Shown: positions 38,836 through 48,542 of the stretch, piece after piece
How the letters are laid out: each line of letters begins with the position of its first letter
Numbering within the stretch: the stretch's first letter is position 1
Assembly (NCBI GenBank): GCA_000751595.1
Contig: CCMH01000006.1
Location: 1-64,000, forward strand
Reading direction: 5' to 3'
DNA from: Weeksella massiliensis
GTDB taxonomy: Bacteria > Bacteroidota > Bacteroidia > Flavobacteriales > Weeksellaceae
Length of the DNA: 64,000 nt
Position numbers and translations under genes: made by a program
Notes under the pieces: generated by a model
What the model was told of the DNA's origin: nothing
Database searches by the model: none
Seen by the model: the letters and a program-made list of their open reading frames with translations, nothing else

Positions 38836-39432
38836 GTGCACTATCAACAACTTGAAAAATATGTTCCTAAAGATGCTTTACCGCTTATAGAAACATGGTT
38901 TTCGCCCTTTAAAATTCAATTAAGAATAACGCCCGATCGCAAAACAAAATTAGGCGATTACCGAAAGGATGGAGCTTTGCATTCTATTTCGGTTAACGGT
39001 AATTTATCAGCCGAAGCTTTCTTTTTTGTTCTCACGCACGAGTTTGCTCATCTAAAAGCTTACCACGATTTTCGCGGGAAGATGATTTTGGTGCACGGAA
39101 AGGAATGGAAACATACTTTTTCTGAGCTTTTACTCGATTCGGTTCACCTATATCCTACCGAAATTCAACCCTATATTTTGCAACATGCACGCAAACCAAA
39201 GGCTTCTGTTACGGCCGATCCAGGCATTGCAAAAAATCTTTTGAGAAACGAGAACGATCTACCATATTTAGAAGATTTGCCCGAAGGAAGCCTCTTCTAC
39301 ATAGGAAATAAACTTTTACAAAAAGGAAAAAAGAGAAAAATAAGGTATCTTTGCCAAGAGAAAAATACAGGTAAGAAGTATTTGGTAAATGGGCTTGCCC
39401 AAGTAAATAGAGTGAAGAATGAAACAAAATGA
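38836..39432 (+). CDS. SprT-like zinc-metalloprotease domain protein
   Basis: 198 aa, GTG start. The zinc motif HEFAH (H68, E69, H72) and the following HGKEWKHTFSELL match the SprT-like family, whose eukaryotic member SPRTN cuts DNA-protein crosslinks. The C-terminal part (GSLFYIGNKLLQKGKKRKIR and RYLCQEK) may form a degenerate zinc ribbon, since only one cysteine remains. It overlaps manC by 14 bases, a pairing recurrent in flavobacteria. Function in bacteria unproven. Confidence 0.85.
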   Translation: MHYQQLEKYVPKDALPLIETWFSPFKIQLRITPDRKTKLGDYRKDGALHSISVNGNLSAEAFFFVLTHEFAHLKAYHDFRGKMILVHGKEWKHTFSELLLDSVHLYPTEIQPYILQHARKPKASVTADPGIAKNLLRNENDLPYLEDLPEGSLFYIGNKLLQKGKKRKIRYLCQEKNTGKKYLVNGLAQVNRVKNETK

Positions 39433-40492
39433 TCGCTACGCTGTTATTATGGCGGGGGGAATTGGTACGCGCTTTTGGCCGTTGAGTACAACCCGAAAAC
39501 CGAAACAATTTCATGATATTTTAGGAACCGGAAAAACGTTTATTCAGATTACTTATGAACGCCTAAAAAAAGTTGTTCCGGTAGAAAATATTTTTGTTGT
39601 TACCAGTCAGCAATATGTTGATATTACGATGGAACAATTGAGCGAGCTACATCCCTTCAATATTATTCGCGAACCACAAGCCATCAATACGGCTGCTTGT
39701 AATCTTTTATCGTCGCTCATCATTCGAGAAATCAATAAAAAAGCAAAAATTATTGTCGCTCCTTCGGATCATCTTATTTTAGACGAAGAAGAATTTATGC
39801 ACAAAGTAAATTACGCTTTCGAACAAGTTGATAATGAGAAATTAATTACTTTAGGTATAAAACCAACTCGACCAGAAACCGGTTATGGCTATATTCAGTA
39901 TGATAATTTTTCGAACGAGCCAATTTCTAAAGTATTGACTTTCACAGAAAAACCAAGTTTAGAAATTGCCGAAACTTTACTGAAAAGTGGTGAATTTTTA
40001 TGGAATTCTGGAATTTTTATTTGGTCGGTTCATGCTATTTTGCATGCTTTCAAAGAATTATTACCGAGCATGTACAAAACGCTCAACACCTATTTCGAGA
40101 ACGGAACCAATAACGAAGTTATTTTGCGTTCAGTTTACTCAACCTTACCAATGGTTTCGATTGATGTTGGGGTGCTCGAAAAATCTAAAGATGTCTATGT
40201 AGTGCCTGCAGAATTTGGTTGGACGGATCTTGGAACGTGGAATTCTTTGTTCGAATACGGAAAGAAAAACGAGGAAGAAAACATCATCAAAGGAAAACAC
40301 GTGCAAGTGTACAATACGACCAATAGCATTATCTACAACACGACAAAAAAAGCGATGATTATCGATGGGCTTGATGATTATATCGTTGTCGATACCAAAG
40401 AAGGCTTGCTAATTTGTCCGAAAGAAAATGATCAAGAAATTAAGACTTACGTCAACGACCTGAAACTGAACAAAGGCGAACGTTTTTGTTAG
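39419..40492 (+). CDS. manC: Mannose-1-phosphate guanylyltransferase
   Basis: 357 aa. Makes GDP-mannose for glycan and O-antigen synthesis. The N-terminal nucleotidyltransferase holds the signature AVIMAGGIGTRFWPLS with RKPKQFHDIL, then APSDHLIL and PTRPETGYGYIQY; FTEKPS and VEFGW-like segments (VPAEFGWTDLGTWNS) follow. It lacks the C-terminal isomerase domain of long bifunctional ManC proteins. It is translationally coupled to the SprT-like gene by a 14-base overlap. Confidence 0.94.
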   Translation: MKQNDRYAVIMAGGIGTRFWPLSTTRKPKQFHDILGTGKTFIQITYERLKKVVPVENIFVVTSQQYVDITMEQLSELHPFNIIREPQAINTAACNLLSSLIIREINKKAKIIVAPSDHLILDEEEFMHKVNYAFEQVDNEKLITLGIKPTRPETGYGYIQYDNFSNEPISKVLTFTEKPSLEIAETLLKSGEFLWNSGIFIWSVHAILHAFKELLPSMYKTLNTYFENGTNNEVILRSVYSTLPMVSIDVGVLEKSKDVYVVPAEFGWTDLGTWNSLFEYGKKNEEENIIKGKHVQVYNTTNSIIYNTTKKAMIIDGLDDYIVVDTKEGLLICPKENDQEIKTYVNDLKLNKGERFC

Positions 40493-40534
40493 GATATTTT
40501 CTATTAAAGAATAAAAACATTTAACCTAAATAAA

Positions 40535-40566
40535 AAAAGAGCAGAAATAGACTTTCTGCTCTTTTT
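40535..40566. terminator. Bidirectional terminator (manC and polA)
   Basis: 12- to 13-bp hairpin AAAGAGCAGAAA/TTTCTGCTCTTT around TAGAC, with A and T runs on the two sides, between converging genes. Confidence 0.88.
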
Positions 40567-40604
40567 ATTTTCGAATCTTTGTATCGATTAGAAACCACAA
40601 AAGT

Positions 40605-43430
40605 CTAATGCGCTTCTAACCAATTATCTCCCACGCCAACTTCAGCAACCAAAGGAACTTCCATTTGCATCACCGATTCCATCGTGGTTTTTATCATTTT
40701 ACTCACTTCTTCTACTTCGGTAATTGGCGCATCAAACACCAACTCATCATGCACCTGAAGGAGCATTTTTGTTTCAAAATTCTTATCCAACTCTTTCTGT
40801 ATTTGAATCATCGCCAACTTCACAATATCTGCCGCAGATCCTTGGATTGGTGCATTTACAGCATTGCGCTCTGCATGTGAACGAACCGTATTATTTCTAG
40901 AATTGATGTCTTTCAGGTAACGTCTTCGTCCCATCAAGGTCTCTACAAATCCGTTTTCTCGTGCAGAAGCAATTTGTTGATCCATGTATTTTTTCAAGGT
41001 AGGATATGTTTCGTAATACGCATCGATTAGCTTTTTGGCTTCACCATTCGAAAGCCCTGTTTGTTGAGCCAATCCGAAAGCAGAAACCCCATAAATAATT
41101 CCAAAATTCACGGTTTTGGCTTGCGAACGTTGTTCTCTTGTTACCTCATCCAACGGAACTCCAAAAACCTTGGCTGCCGTAGATGCGTGAATATCTTCTC
41201 CGTCTTGGAAAGCCTTCACCATCACCGGATCTTGCGCCATTTGAGCAATCAACCGAAGTTCTATCTGAGAATAGTCAGCAGAAATTATTTTATGTTCGGC
41301 ATCGCGTGCGATAAATGCTTTTCTGATTTGCTGTCCTTCTTCTGTGCGAATTGGGATATTTTGCAAATTTGGATTCACCGAAGACAATCTCCCCGTAGCA
41401 GCAACCGTTTGTGCAAAAGTCGTATGAACGCGTTGTGTCACAGGATTCACTAACTCTGGCAAGGCATCGATATAGGTTGATTTCAGTTTTTGTAACTGAC
41501 GATAGTGCAAAATATCTTTGATCACTGGATAATCCGTCAACTTAGAAAGCACCTCTTCGCCCGTTGCATATTGTCCGGTTTTGGTTTTTTTACTTTTGGG
41601 TTCTAATTTTAGTTTATCAAAAAGAATATCTCCCAATTGTTTTGGAGAATTTAGATTGAATTCTTCTCCTGCTTCTTCAAATATTTTTTGTTCTAACTCT
41701 CTGATTTTCTCTTCATGTTTTTTCGATAATTGTTGGAGGAAATCCACATCCAAGCGAATTCCTTCAATTTCCATAGCAGCCAAAACATTCATCAAAGGCA
41801 TTTCTATATTCCTGAAGAGTTTCGTGAGCGACACTTTATCCAATTCGGGTTCGAAGATATTTTTCAGTTGAAAAGTCACATCCGAATCTTCTGTTCCGTA
41901 TTCGGTTTGCTCCATCAAATCAACTTCTCGGAAATTTTTCTGATTTTTTCCTTTCTTTCCTATCAAATTTTCGATAGGAACTGGCTCATATCCTAAATAG
42001 GTTTCAGACAAAACATCGAGATTATGCCGCATATCAGGATTGATTAGATAATGTGCAATCATCGTATCGAAATTTTCACCAGCAATTCGGATTCCATATT
42101 TATACAAAACCTTGAGGTCGTATTTTATATTCTGCCCCACTTTTTCTATTGCAGGATTACTAAAAAGTTCGGCAAACTCGAGAATAATATTTTTTGCAGC
42201 CTCAAAATCCTCCGGGAAAGGAAGATAATAGCCTTTGCCTTTTTCCCACGAAAAAGAAATTCCGACCAACTTAGCCTCTAACGGATCTAAACTGGTTGTT
42301 TCGGTATCAAACGCAAAACTTTTCAATGATTTCAACTTATCAATCAACAACTTACGCGCAACTGGCGTTTCGACCAATTGATAAAAATGATCGGTATTGC
42401 CGATGTTGGTAAAATTGGAATTAAGAGGAACGATTTCTTCGTCTGATGTGAAATCGAACAACGATTGTTGTGCAGTTTCTGTAGTTTTTTGTGATGCTTG
42501 AGAAATCTCAGTTTGTGCTTCTTTGATGACTCCCGAGGCATCGATATTATAAATTCGATAAACCGTTTCGAGCATTCGACGAAACTCGAGTTCGGTAAAC
42601 AAATCGGTTACTTTCTCTATATCGGGCGGACAAACCGTAAGGTTTTCTTCATCAAATTCTACGGGCGCATCGGTAAGAATCGTTGCTAATTTCTTAGACA
42701 AAATTGCTAACTCTTTATTTTCGATGACCTTCTCTTTTTGTTTTCCTTTTAATTGATCGGTATTGGCCAATAATCCTTCTAAAGATCCGTACGCTTTGAT
42801 AAATTTTATCGCCGTTTTTTCACCAACCCCCGGAATTCCAGGAATATTATCCACCGCATCGCCCATCATCCCCAACAAATCGATTACTTGTAAAGGATCT
42901 TCTATTTGGTATTTTTCTTTTACTTCTTCTACACCCAAAATCTCAGCTCCACGCCCATAGGCAGGCGGTTTATACATCTTGATATGCTCGCTGACCAATT
43001 GTGCAAAATCTTTATCGGGTGTCACCATATAAGTTGTGTAACCTCTTTGTTCTGCTTTTTTCGCCAAAGTTCCGATCACATCATCTGCTTCGTAACCTTG
43101 TGCGTACAAAACAGGAATTTTCAATGCTTTTAGGATTTCTTGGATATACGGAACACCTTCTCGAATAGCTTCGGGCGTTTCATCTCTGTTTGCTTTATAT
43201 TCAGGAAAATCGACAGTTCTTACGGTTGCTTCTCCTACATCAAAAACCACAGCCAAATGCGTTGGTTGTTCTCGTCGGATCACATCGAACAAAGAATTGA
43301 GAAACCCCATGATTGCCGAAGTGTTAAATCCTTTCGAATTGATTCTTGGGTTCTTAATAAATGCGTAATAGCCTCTGAAAATAAGCGCATACGCATCCAA
43401 CAGAAATAATCTTTTATCGGATTGATTCAT
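40605..43430 (-). CDS. polA: DNA polymerase I
   Basis: 941 aa with all three domains: 5'-3' flap exonuclease (1-290: AVVFDVGEATVRT, YEADDVIGTLA, GIPGVGEKTA), 3'-5' proofreading exonuclease (about 335-530; the metal-binding DxE pair is intact in FAFDTETTSLD) and the polymerase (560-941: SADYSQIELRLIAQMA, RSQAKTVNFGIIYG, QVHDELVFD). Proofreading residues are lost in many other PolI proteins, so their presence is worth noting. It lies 40 bases after the ferredoxin gene on the same strand and is probably transcribed with it. Confidence 0.97.
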   Translation of the reverse strand: MNQSDKRLFLLDAYALIFRGYYAFIKNPRINSKGFNTSAIMGFLNSLFDVIRREQPTHLAVVFDVGEATVRTVDFPEYKANRDETPEAIREGVPYIQEILKALKIPVLYAQGYEADDVIGTLAKKAEQRGYTTYMVTPDKDFAQLVSEHIKMYKPPAYGRGAEILGVEEVKEKYQIEDPLQVIDLLGMMGDAVDNIPGIPGVGEKTAIKFIKAYGSLEGLLANTDQLKGKQKEKVIENKELAILSKKLATILTDAPVEFDEENLTVCPPDIEKVTDLFTELEFRRMLETVYRIYNIDASGVIKEAQTEISQASQKTTETAQQSLFDFTSDEEIVPLNSNFTNIGNTDHFYQLVETPVARKLLIDKLKSLKSFAFDTETTSLDPLEAKLVGISFSWEKGKGYYLPFPEDFEAAKNIILEFAELFSNPAIEKVGQNIKYDLKVLYKYGIRIAGENFDTMIAHYLINPDMRHNLDVLSETYLGYEPVPIENLIGKKGKNQKNFREVDLMEQTEYGTEDSDVTFQLKNIFEPELDKVSLTKLFRNIEMPLMNVLAAMEIEGIRLDVDFLQQLSKKHEEKIRELEQKIFEEAGEEFNLNSPKQLGDILFDKLKLEPKSKKTKTGQYATGEEVLSKLTDYPVIKDILHYRQLQKLKSTYIDALPELVNPVTQRVHTTFAQTVAATGRLSSVNPNLQNIPIRTEEGQQIRKAFIARDAEHKIISADYSQIELRLIAQMAQDPVMVKAFQDGEDIHASTAAKVFGVPLDEVTREQRSQAKTVNFGIIYGVSAFGLAQQTGLSNGEAKKLIDAYYETYPTLKKYMDQQIASARENGFVETLMGRRRYLKDINSRNNTVRSHAERNAVNAPIQGSAADIVKLAMIQIQKELDKNFETKMLLQVHDELVFDAPITEVEEVSKMIKTTMESVMQMEVPLVAEVGVGDNWLEAH

Positions 43431-43470
43431 TCAGTTTTTATCTATATTTTTTTGTAATGATGATCGTTAT

Positions 43471-43803
43471 TTATTGTTCCGGTGCTATTTGCAACACCAA
43501 ACCTTCTATTTCTGGAGTCACGGCCAATTGACAACTCAAACGGCTATTTTCTTTCACATGAAAAGCTTCTGCCAACATTGCATCTTCATCCGGATTCATC
43601 TCTGGTAACGGAACGTCTGTAGATTCTACATAACATTGACAAGAAGCGCACATTGCCATTCCGCCACAAACCCCAAAGGATCCTTCCTCTACCAATTCGT
43701 ACACGCGCACGACTTCCATCATATTCATATTCATATCGGTTGGCGCATCTACTTCGTGGCTAACTCCTTCGCGATCGATGATCGTAACTTTTATATCAGA
43801 CAT
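43471..43803 (-). CDS. Adrenodoxin-type [2Fe-2S] ferredoxin
   Basis: 110 aa. The cluster cysteines lie in GVCGGMAMCASCQC and the distal SRLSCQLAV, the Cx5Cx2C...C spacing of adrenodoxin-type ferredoxins. The acidic stretch (PEMNPDEDAMLAE) offers a partner-docking face. A ferredoxin-NADP reductase gene lies just upstream on the same strand, so the two are likely redox partners, although a terminator separates them. Confidence 0.92.
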   Translation of the reverse strand: MSDIKVTIIDREGVSHEVDAPTDMNMNMMEVVRVYELVEEGSFGVCGGMAMCASCQCYVESTDVPLPEMNPDEDAMLAEAFHVKENSRLSCQLAVTPEIEGLVLQIAPEQ

Positions 43804-43828
43804 TGTTTATAAGAATTTGTGTTGCTAA

Positions 43829-43836
43829 CAAAAATA
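43829..43836 (-). promoter_or_regulatory. Promoter of the ferredoxin-polA unit
   Basis: Minus-strand -7 box TATTTTTG, 25 bases before the ATG; the -33 box is weak. A copy of GGTAGGAT lies upstream at 43912-43919. Confidence 0.55.
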
Positions 43837-43985
43837 CGATTTTATTCTCCTTTACGAAACTACATCAATCAGGTTTCGGCTAAAAAAACTCAATCTACAT
43901 AAGCTCTTTTCGGTAGGATGATTCGCAGAACGGGATCTTTTTATTTGATTTCTCGGTTCGAGTTTTGAGGCTTTCCTACCCAAAA

Positions 43986-44016
43986 CAAAAAAACCTCGCT
44001 GCGTACAACAAGGTTT
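43986..44016 (-). terminator. Terminator of the ferredoxin reductase gene
   Basis: 8-bp hairpin CCTTGTTG/CAGCGAGG with two G-U pairs, followed by a T7-8 tail on the minus strand. Confidence 0.75.
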
Positions 44017-44043
44017 TTCTGATAAATTTATTAGACCAAAAAA

Positions 44044-45096
44044 TTATTCTATGGCTTTCACCACTGCTTTTTCTGCTTCTTTTCGGGTTCCATCGAAACC
44101 ATCTACTCCTGCAACTGTTGTATATTTCAGGATGAATTTCTTACCAGGATTTAGACGATTATACACCGATTGACACATCAACGTTGCTTCGTGGAAACCA
44201 CAAAGAATCAACTTCAATTTCCCTGGATAGGTATTGATATCGCCAATCGCATAAATACCATCTATATTGGTTTGATAATCCAATGCATTGTTCACTTTGA
44301 TGGCATTTTTCTCGATTTCTAATCCCCAATTGGCAATCGGACCTAATTTTGGTGACAAACCAAAAAGCGGAATAAAATAATCGGTTTCTATATGGAATTT
44401 TTCACCTTCTTTTTCTATTTCTAATCGTTCCACCATTCCATCTCCATGAATCGCAGTAATTTCTGCAGGTGTAATAAGATTTACTTTTCCTAATTTTTTC
44501 AGTTCGATAACTTTATCCACCGAATCCAAAGCTCCACGGAACTCATTTCTACGGTGAATAAGGGTAACTTCTTCGGCAACATCCGATAAGAAAATCGTCC
44601 AATCCAAAGCAGAATCTCCTCCACCAGCAATCACAATTTTTTTATCACGGAACATTTCCGGTTGACGAACAAAATATTCTACTCCTTTTTCTTCGTAATC
44701 GGCAATGTTGTCGATCAGTGGTTTTCTTGGTTCAAAAGATCCTAAACCTCCAGCAATCGCCACTGCTTTTCCGTGTACTTTGGTTCCACGATTGGTCGTT
44801 ACAATAAAAGTTTCATCTTCCTGTTTTTCTACCGTTGTTGCAATTTCGTTGAGCGAAAATCCTGGTTCGAATTGTTTGATTTGTTCCATCAAATTATCGA
44901 TTAATTCACCTGCACCAACGCTTGGAAATCCTGGAATATCGAAAATTGGTTTTTTAGGATACAATTCAGCCAATTGACCACCCGGTTGTGGAAGAGCATC
45001 GATTATATGACATCTAAGTTTTAATAATCCGGCCTCGAAAACGGCAAATAAGCCCGTTGGTCCAGCACCTATAATGATGATATCTGTTTCTATCAT
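44044..45096 (-). CDS. Ferredoxin-NADP+ reductase, thioredoxin-reductase-like
   Basis: 350-aa FAD/NAD(P) oxidoreductase of the TrxR-like ferredoxin-NADP reductase type (YumC group). The N-terminal FAD site is IIIGAGPTGLFAVFEAG, the NADPH site VIAGGGDSALDWTIFL, and the closing FAD motif YAIGDINTYPGKLKLILCGFHEA. It lacks the CxxC redox pair of thioredoxin reductase, which supports the ferredoxin reductase call. The [2Fe-2S] ferredoxin gene lies downstream. Confidence 0.92.
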   Translation of the reverse strand: MIETDIIIIGAGPTGLFAVFEAGLLKLRCHIIDALPQPGGQLAELYPKKPIFDIPGFPSVGAGELIDNLMEQIKQFEPGFSLNEIATTVEKQEDETFIVTTNRGTKVHGKAVAIAGGLGSFEPRKPLIDNIADYEEKGVEYFVRQPEMFRDKKIVIAGGGDSALDWTIFLSDVAEEVTLIHRRNEFRGALDSVDKVIELKKLGKVNLITPAEITAIHGDGMVERLEIEKEGEKFHIETDYFIPLFGLSPKLGPIANWGLEIEKNAIKVNNALDYQTNIDGIYAIGDINTYPGKLKLILCGFHEATLMCQSVYNRLNPGKKFILKYTTVAGVDGFDGTRKEAEKAVVKAIE

Positions 45097-45135
45097 GGTT
45101 AGATATATTTTATTTTTTTTCGTTTCTGATGTTTA

Positions 45136-45143
45136 CAAATTTA
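45136..45143 (-). promoter_or_regulatory. Promoter of the ferredoxin reductase gene
   Basis: Minus-strand -7 box TAAATTTG, 39 bases before the ATG; no -33 box at normal spacing. Confidence 0.5.
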
Positions 45144-45281
45144 ACAATTTTGAACCAAAAAATGAATGATTATCATCATCGTAGACAAGAATTTAAGAAT
45201 AATTTAGCCAAAAAAACATCGTTTTTCTACTGAATATTTTAAACCAATTTGTTGATTTCTGAAGCCCACTTGCCCAAAAAC

Positions 45282-45313
45282 AAAAAGTCATTGCTCGACG
45301 AACAATGACTTTT
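45282..45313 (-). terminator. Terminator of the 259-aa periplasmic protein gene
   Basis: 11-bp hairpin AAAAGTCATTG/CAATGACTTTT around a nine-base loop, T-rich on the minus-strand side. Confidence 0.75.
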
Positions 45314-45358
45314 ATCTAAAAAAATTGATCTCTTTCAGGTTATAAAAAACTGAAAAAA

Positions 45359-46138
45359 TTATCTTGAAAATTCTACCGAATATGGAAAATAACTCGAAAT
45401 GTTATTCATGATTTTAGAAATCACATCGTCGATATTATCTTTTCCACCTTTAGAATCTTGCGATTGAATTCTCCATAAAACTTCACCTGTTTCACCATCT
45501 GCGATAGTTAACCGAATGATACCGGTTGAGGATTTTCCTGGTATCACTCCCAAGCTAGCACTTCGATCAATATTTTGCTCGAAATCACCTCTTATCACTC
45601 CATCAACGCCCAGAATTTGAGCCAATTGCTCGTCAGTTGTACTGCTCAATGTATTGAGGATTCCCGAAGCTTTCAGCAATTGATTGGTTCGGTTGATATC
45701 TTGAAATTGAACCGAATATTTGAACTGATTTTTCATCAAATAATCATACAAAAACTTCTGTGCTTTTTCGGCTAAAGCTTCTTCTTCTTTTAGGTTTTGT
45801 TTTTTACTTTGCTTTTTAGTCACATTATCTTTAAAGCTTGATACAAAAGGTATTATCGCGACATTTTTGTGCAAGACAATCCGATTAAAATCTTTTGAAA
45901 ACATGATTCCTTTTTTCGATGCTTTCTTATTTGCATCGGCTAAATCCTTATGCGACATTGCTTTATACTCTGCATCTTGCAAGGCCGCTTTTATCGATTC
46001 GTCTTTCGACAAACCGCTTTTCATTCCGGTATCGATCAATTGATCGTACTTTTTCTTTGTTTTCTTAGAAAACTTGACATTCTGAGCGAAAGTCATTGTA
46101 CCAAAAAGAATGGTAGAAATAATAAATAATTGTTTCAT
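45359..46138 (-). CDS. Periplasmic protein, short paralogue of its upstream neighbour
   Basis: 259 aa with a signal peptide (cleavage near residue 19, TFAQN). After a basic helical region (22-80) comes a compact alpha/beta domain: NVAIIPFVSS (92-101), AQILGVDGVIRGDF (171-184), then TGEVLWRIQSQDSKGG and a final helix ending FPYS. This is the layout of CsgG/TolB-N-like periplasmic proteins, but I name no family. The same landmarks recur in the gene 34 bases upstream, so the pair arose by duplication and is probably co-transcribed. Function unknown; perhaps a shared envelope complex. Confidence 0.65.
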   Translation of the reverse strand: MKQLFIISTILFGTMTFAQNVKFSKKTKKKYDQLIDTGMKSGLSKDESIKAALQDAEYKAMSHKDLADANKKASKKGIMFSKDFNRIVLHKNVAIIPFVSSFKDNVTKKQSKKQNLKEEEALAEKAQKFLYDYLMKNQFKYSVQFQDINRTNQLLKASGILNTLSSTTDEQLAQILGVDGVIRGDFEQNIDRSASLGVIPGKSSTGIIRLTIADGETGEVLWRIQSQDSKGGKDNIDDVISKIMNNISSYFPYSVEFSR

Positions 46139-46172
46139 AAAAATTAGAATTTATAAACTATGTAGTGAATGA

Positions 46173-48542
46173 TTATTTCGAGAAATAAGGAAATCTCTTG
46201 TTTACTCGTTTGATGATTTTGGTTACGGTTTTGTCCATATCATACAGACGAGCTTTATCGTGTTGGTTGATATATTGCCAAAGAATCTCATCGTTTTTAT
46301 TGCTAAAAATATTGATGGTAACTTTGGTTTGATCTTTAGGATCTGTGGTAGGATCGAGAATAGATGCAATGGTTTGGGTAACCGTTTTGTCCCGTAAATA
46401 CACATTTTCGTACTCTTCTAACAAAGCATCAATTCCGAAATCGAAAAACTGAATATCGATGGTTTTATTGAGCAACATTTGGTTGACTTTCGAGTTGACG
46501 ATAACATTAGAAATGTTTGCTTTTTCGGCGACTAAACTTCCCGACAATTCGTTGAAGAAATCGTGACTAACATTCATTTTTTCTTTGAATTGATCGCCAG
46601 CCAACGAAGTAATAATTTTAGAAGAATCACCACTGATAATTCCACTCAACACATCTTGATTTTCCATCAATTGAAAAGACAACATCTGAATATCTTCGGC
46701 TGATTTTCCTAAAATAGAAAAGTCTTCTTCCTTTGCCATTCCGATCAATTGATTGAGGTTCCCCTTGTTATTCATCAGATAATCTACCAGTGAAGAATCG
46801 TTTACCAAAGAGGTTAATTGTTCTTTATTTCCTTTCAGAACAGCAGGTAAAACTTCTTGATTATTCAACAATAAAGACGAAATTTTATTGGCAGAATCGA
46901 GGTTCAGATTTGCATCAAATCCTACCAAAAAACCACTTAAAAGATTCGATTTATCACCGTTGATTGCATTTTTCAGCACATCTCCTTTTTCAGAAAGAAT
47001 GGTCAACAAATTGCCAGCTTGTTCTGCATTTAGTTTCTGATCGAGAAAAGAATTCGAATTCTGAAGCGCAAAATTCAACAACTCATTTTTATCGCCCGAA
47101 ACCAAGGTGTTTAATAAAGCTTTGTTTTGCGTAAAAGTTTCGGCAAATTTTTCGACGTTCACGCCTTGCAAAGATTCGCCCAAAAGCTCTACGCCATTCT
47201 CGGTAAGCGTCTGCACGATACCGTCCATATCTTGGTCTAATAGACTTTTTACCAAATCTTTTTTCGCCAATAAATCGGTCACTTTATTCAGGTCGCCATC
47301 AGGCAATAAACCACTCACCAAATCGAGATTATTGCTTAATAATTCGGTTGTTAGATTCTCGAAATCACTATTGATTACTTTGGTGATAAGGTCTTTGTTA
47401 TTAACCAACATATTGGTATAAAAACTGTGATCGCCTTCGCCCAAAAGTCCGGTAACTTGCGTCAAGTTATTGCTCACAACGTCTTGTAAAAGGTTCGATG
47501 TGTCGCCCGAAGCCAATTTGGCAATGATGGTAGAATTATTATTGATTGCATTCGACAACAAGGTGTTTTTATTATCGACAAAACCTGCTGTAAACGAACT
47601 CACATTATTCGAAATGATATCAAACATCAGCCCTTGCGTATTCCCCGAAATCACTTTATCGACCACGCCTACATTATTGGTTATCAGCCGAGAAACGGTA
47701 GGATTGAGATTCAACTCGCTCGAAAGCAATGAGATATTATTAGAAATCAGATCACTAAACAAATTTTGTTTATCACCCTGAATTGCCTTGACAACCGTTT
47801 GCGAATTTTTCGCTACCAAATTGGCGACTTTTTTCCATTCACCTTCTGGCAACAAACTTCCGGCAATATCAGTAAGGGCGGTAATATCACCAGTTTTCAG
47901 CTTGTTATAAAATTCTCCCGGATTGGTTACAATCTTGATAATAGCTTTCGGATCTTTGATAAATCCTACCGCATCTAAACCAGGAATAAAACCCGTAACT
48001 TGCGACATTGCTAAGCTTCCTAATGCTTTGGTAAGATTTTGCCAACCGGTTCGCGTATTATCAATTTGGATGTCGAACGTACAAAGAATCACGGCATCAA
48101 CCTGAAGAATCTGCGCAAGATACGATGGTGGAAATTGATCTTTTCGGGTAAAATATCCAATATCTTCTAAGATTTTGTTGGTAATCCGAACATCTTGCAA
48201 ATACACATCTGACTCGTAATTATCAAAAACATCCCAAAATTGTTCTTGCAACATTTTCCCTAACATTTGTTCGGTTTCGAACTGTTCTAACGCTTCTTGC
48301 TCATTAATTTCTTTAGGATTGAGGTAGGAAACATGCGCTGCGAATGGTAGAATTGCAATGTTGAGATGCTCAGAAAACTCTGCTTCTGAAGCTTCACTTG
48401 CATAGACCACATCATTTTGGTTGGATTTTAGTAGCGTCACATAACGACTCGCTAAACTGATTACTTGTCCGACTTGTGCTTGGGACGAGGTTGATAGAAA
48501 CAACAAAAAAGCTATAATATAGCTTAATTTAAGTTTATTCAT
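46173..48542 (-). CDS. Large periplasmic paralogue with repeat insertion
   Basis: 789 aa with a signal peptide (SSQAQVG). It has the same landmarks as the 259-aa protein: LNIAILPFAAH (60-70), AQILQVDAVILCTF (143-156), and near the end NDEILWQYINQHDK (750-763) plus a final FPYFSK. In the small protein the last two lie 48 residues apart; here they lie 609 apart. The insertion (about 205-690) consists of eight or nine degenerate repeats of about 46 residues, with a core like VVKAIQGDKQNLFSDLISNN: helix, G-D turn, LL, then NN. Repeats 1-4 are the most regular. Function unknown; the repeats suggest a helical scaffold. Confidence 0.7.
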   Translation of the reverse strand: MNKLKLSYIIAFLLFLSTSSQAQVGQVISLASRYVTLLKSNQNDVVYASEASEAEFSEHLNIAILPFAAHVSYLNPKEINEQEALEQFETEQMLGKMLQEQFWDVFDNYESDVYLQDVRITNKILEDIGYFTRKDQFPPSYLAQILQVDAVILCTFDIQIDNTRTGWQNLTKALGSLAMSQVTGFIPGLDAVGFIKDPKAIIKIVTNPGEFYNKLKTGDITALTDIAGSLLPEGEWKKVANLVAKNSQTVVKAIQGDKQNLFSDLISNNISLLSSELNLNPTVSRLITNNVGVVDKVISGNTQGLMFDIISNNVSSFTAGFVDNKNTLLSNAINNNSTIIAKLASGDTSNLLQDVVSNNLTQVTGLLGEGDHSFYTNMLVNNKDLITKVINSDFENLTTELLSNNLDLVSGLLPDGDLNKVTDLLAKKDLVKSLLDQDMDGIVQTLTENGVELLGESLQGVNVEKFAETFTQNKALLNTLVSGDKNELLNFALQNSNSFLDQKLNAEQAGNLLTILSEKGDVLKNAINGDKSNLLSGFLVGFDANLNLDSANKISSLLLNNQEVLPAVLKGNKEQLTSLVNDSSLVDYLMNNKGNLNQLIGMAKEEDFSILGKSAEDIQMLSFQLMENQDVLSGIISGDSSKIITSLAGDQFKEKMNVSHDFFNELSGSLVAEKANISNVIVNSKVNQMLLNKTIDIQFFDFGIDALLEEYENVYLRDKTVTQTIASILDPTTDPKDQTKVTINIFSNKNDEILWQYINQHDKARLYDMDKTVTKIIKRVNKRFPYFSK

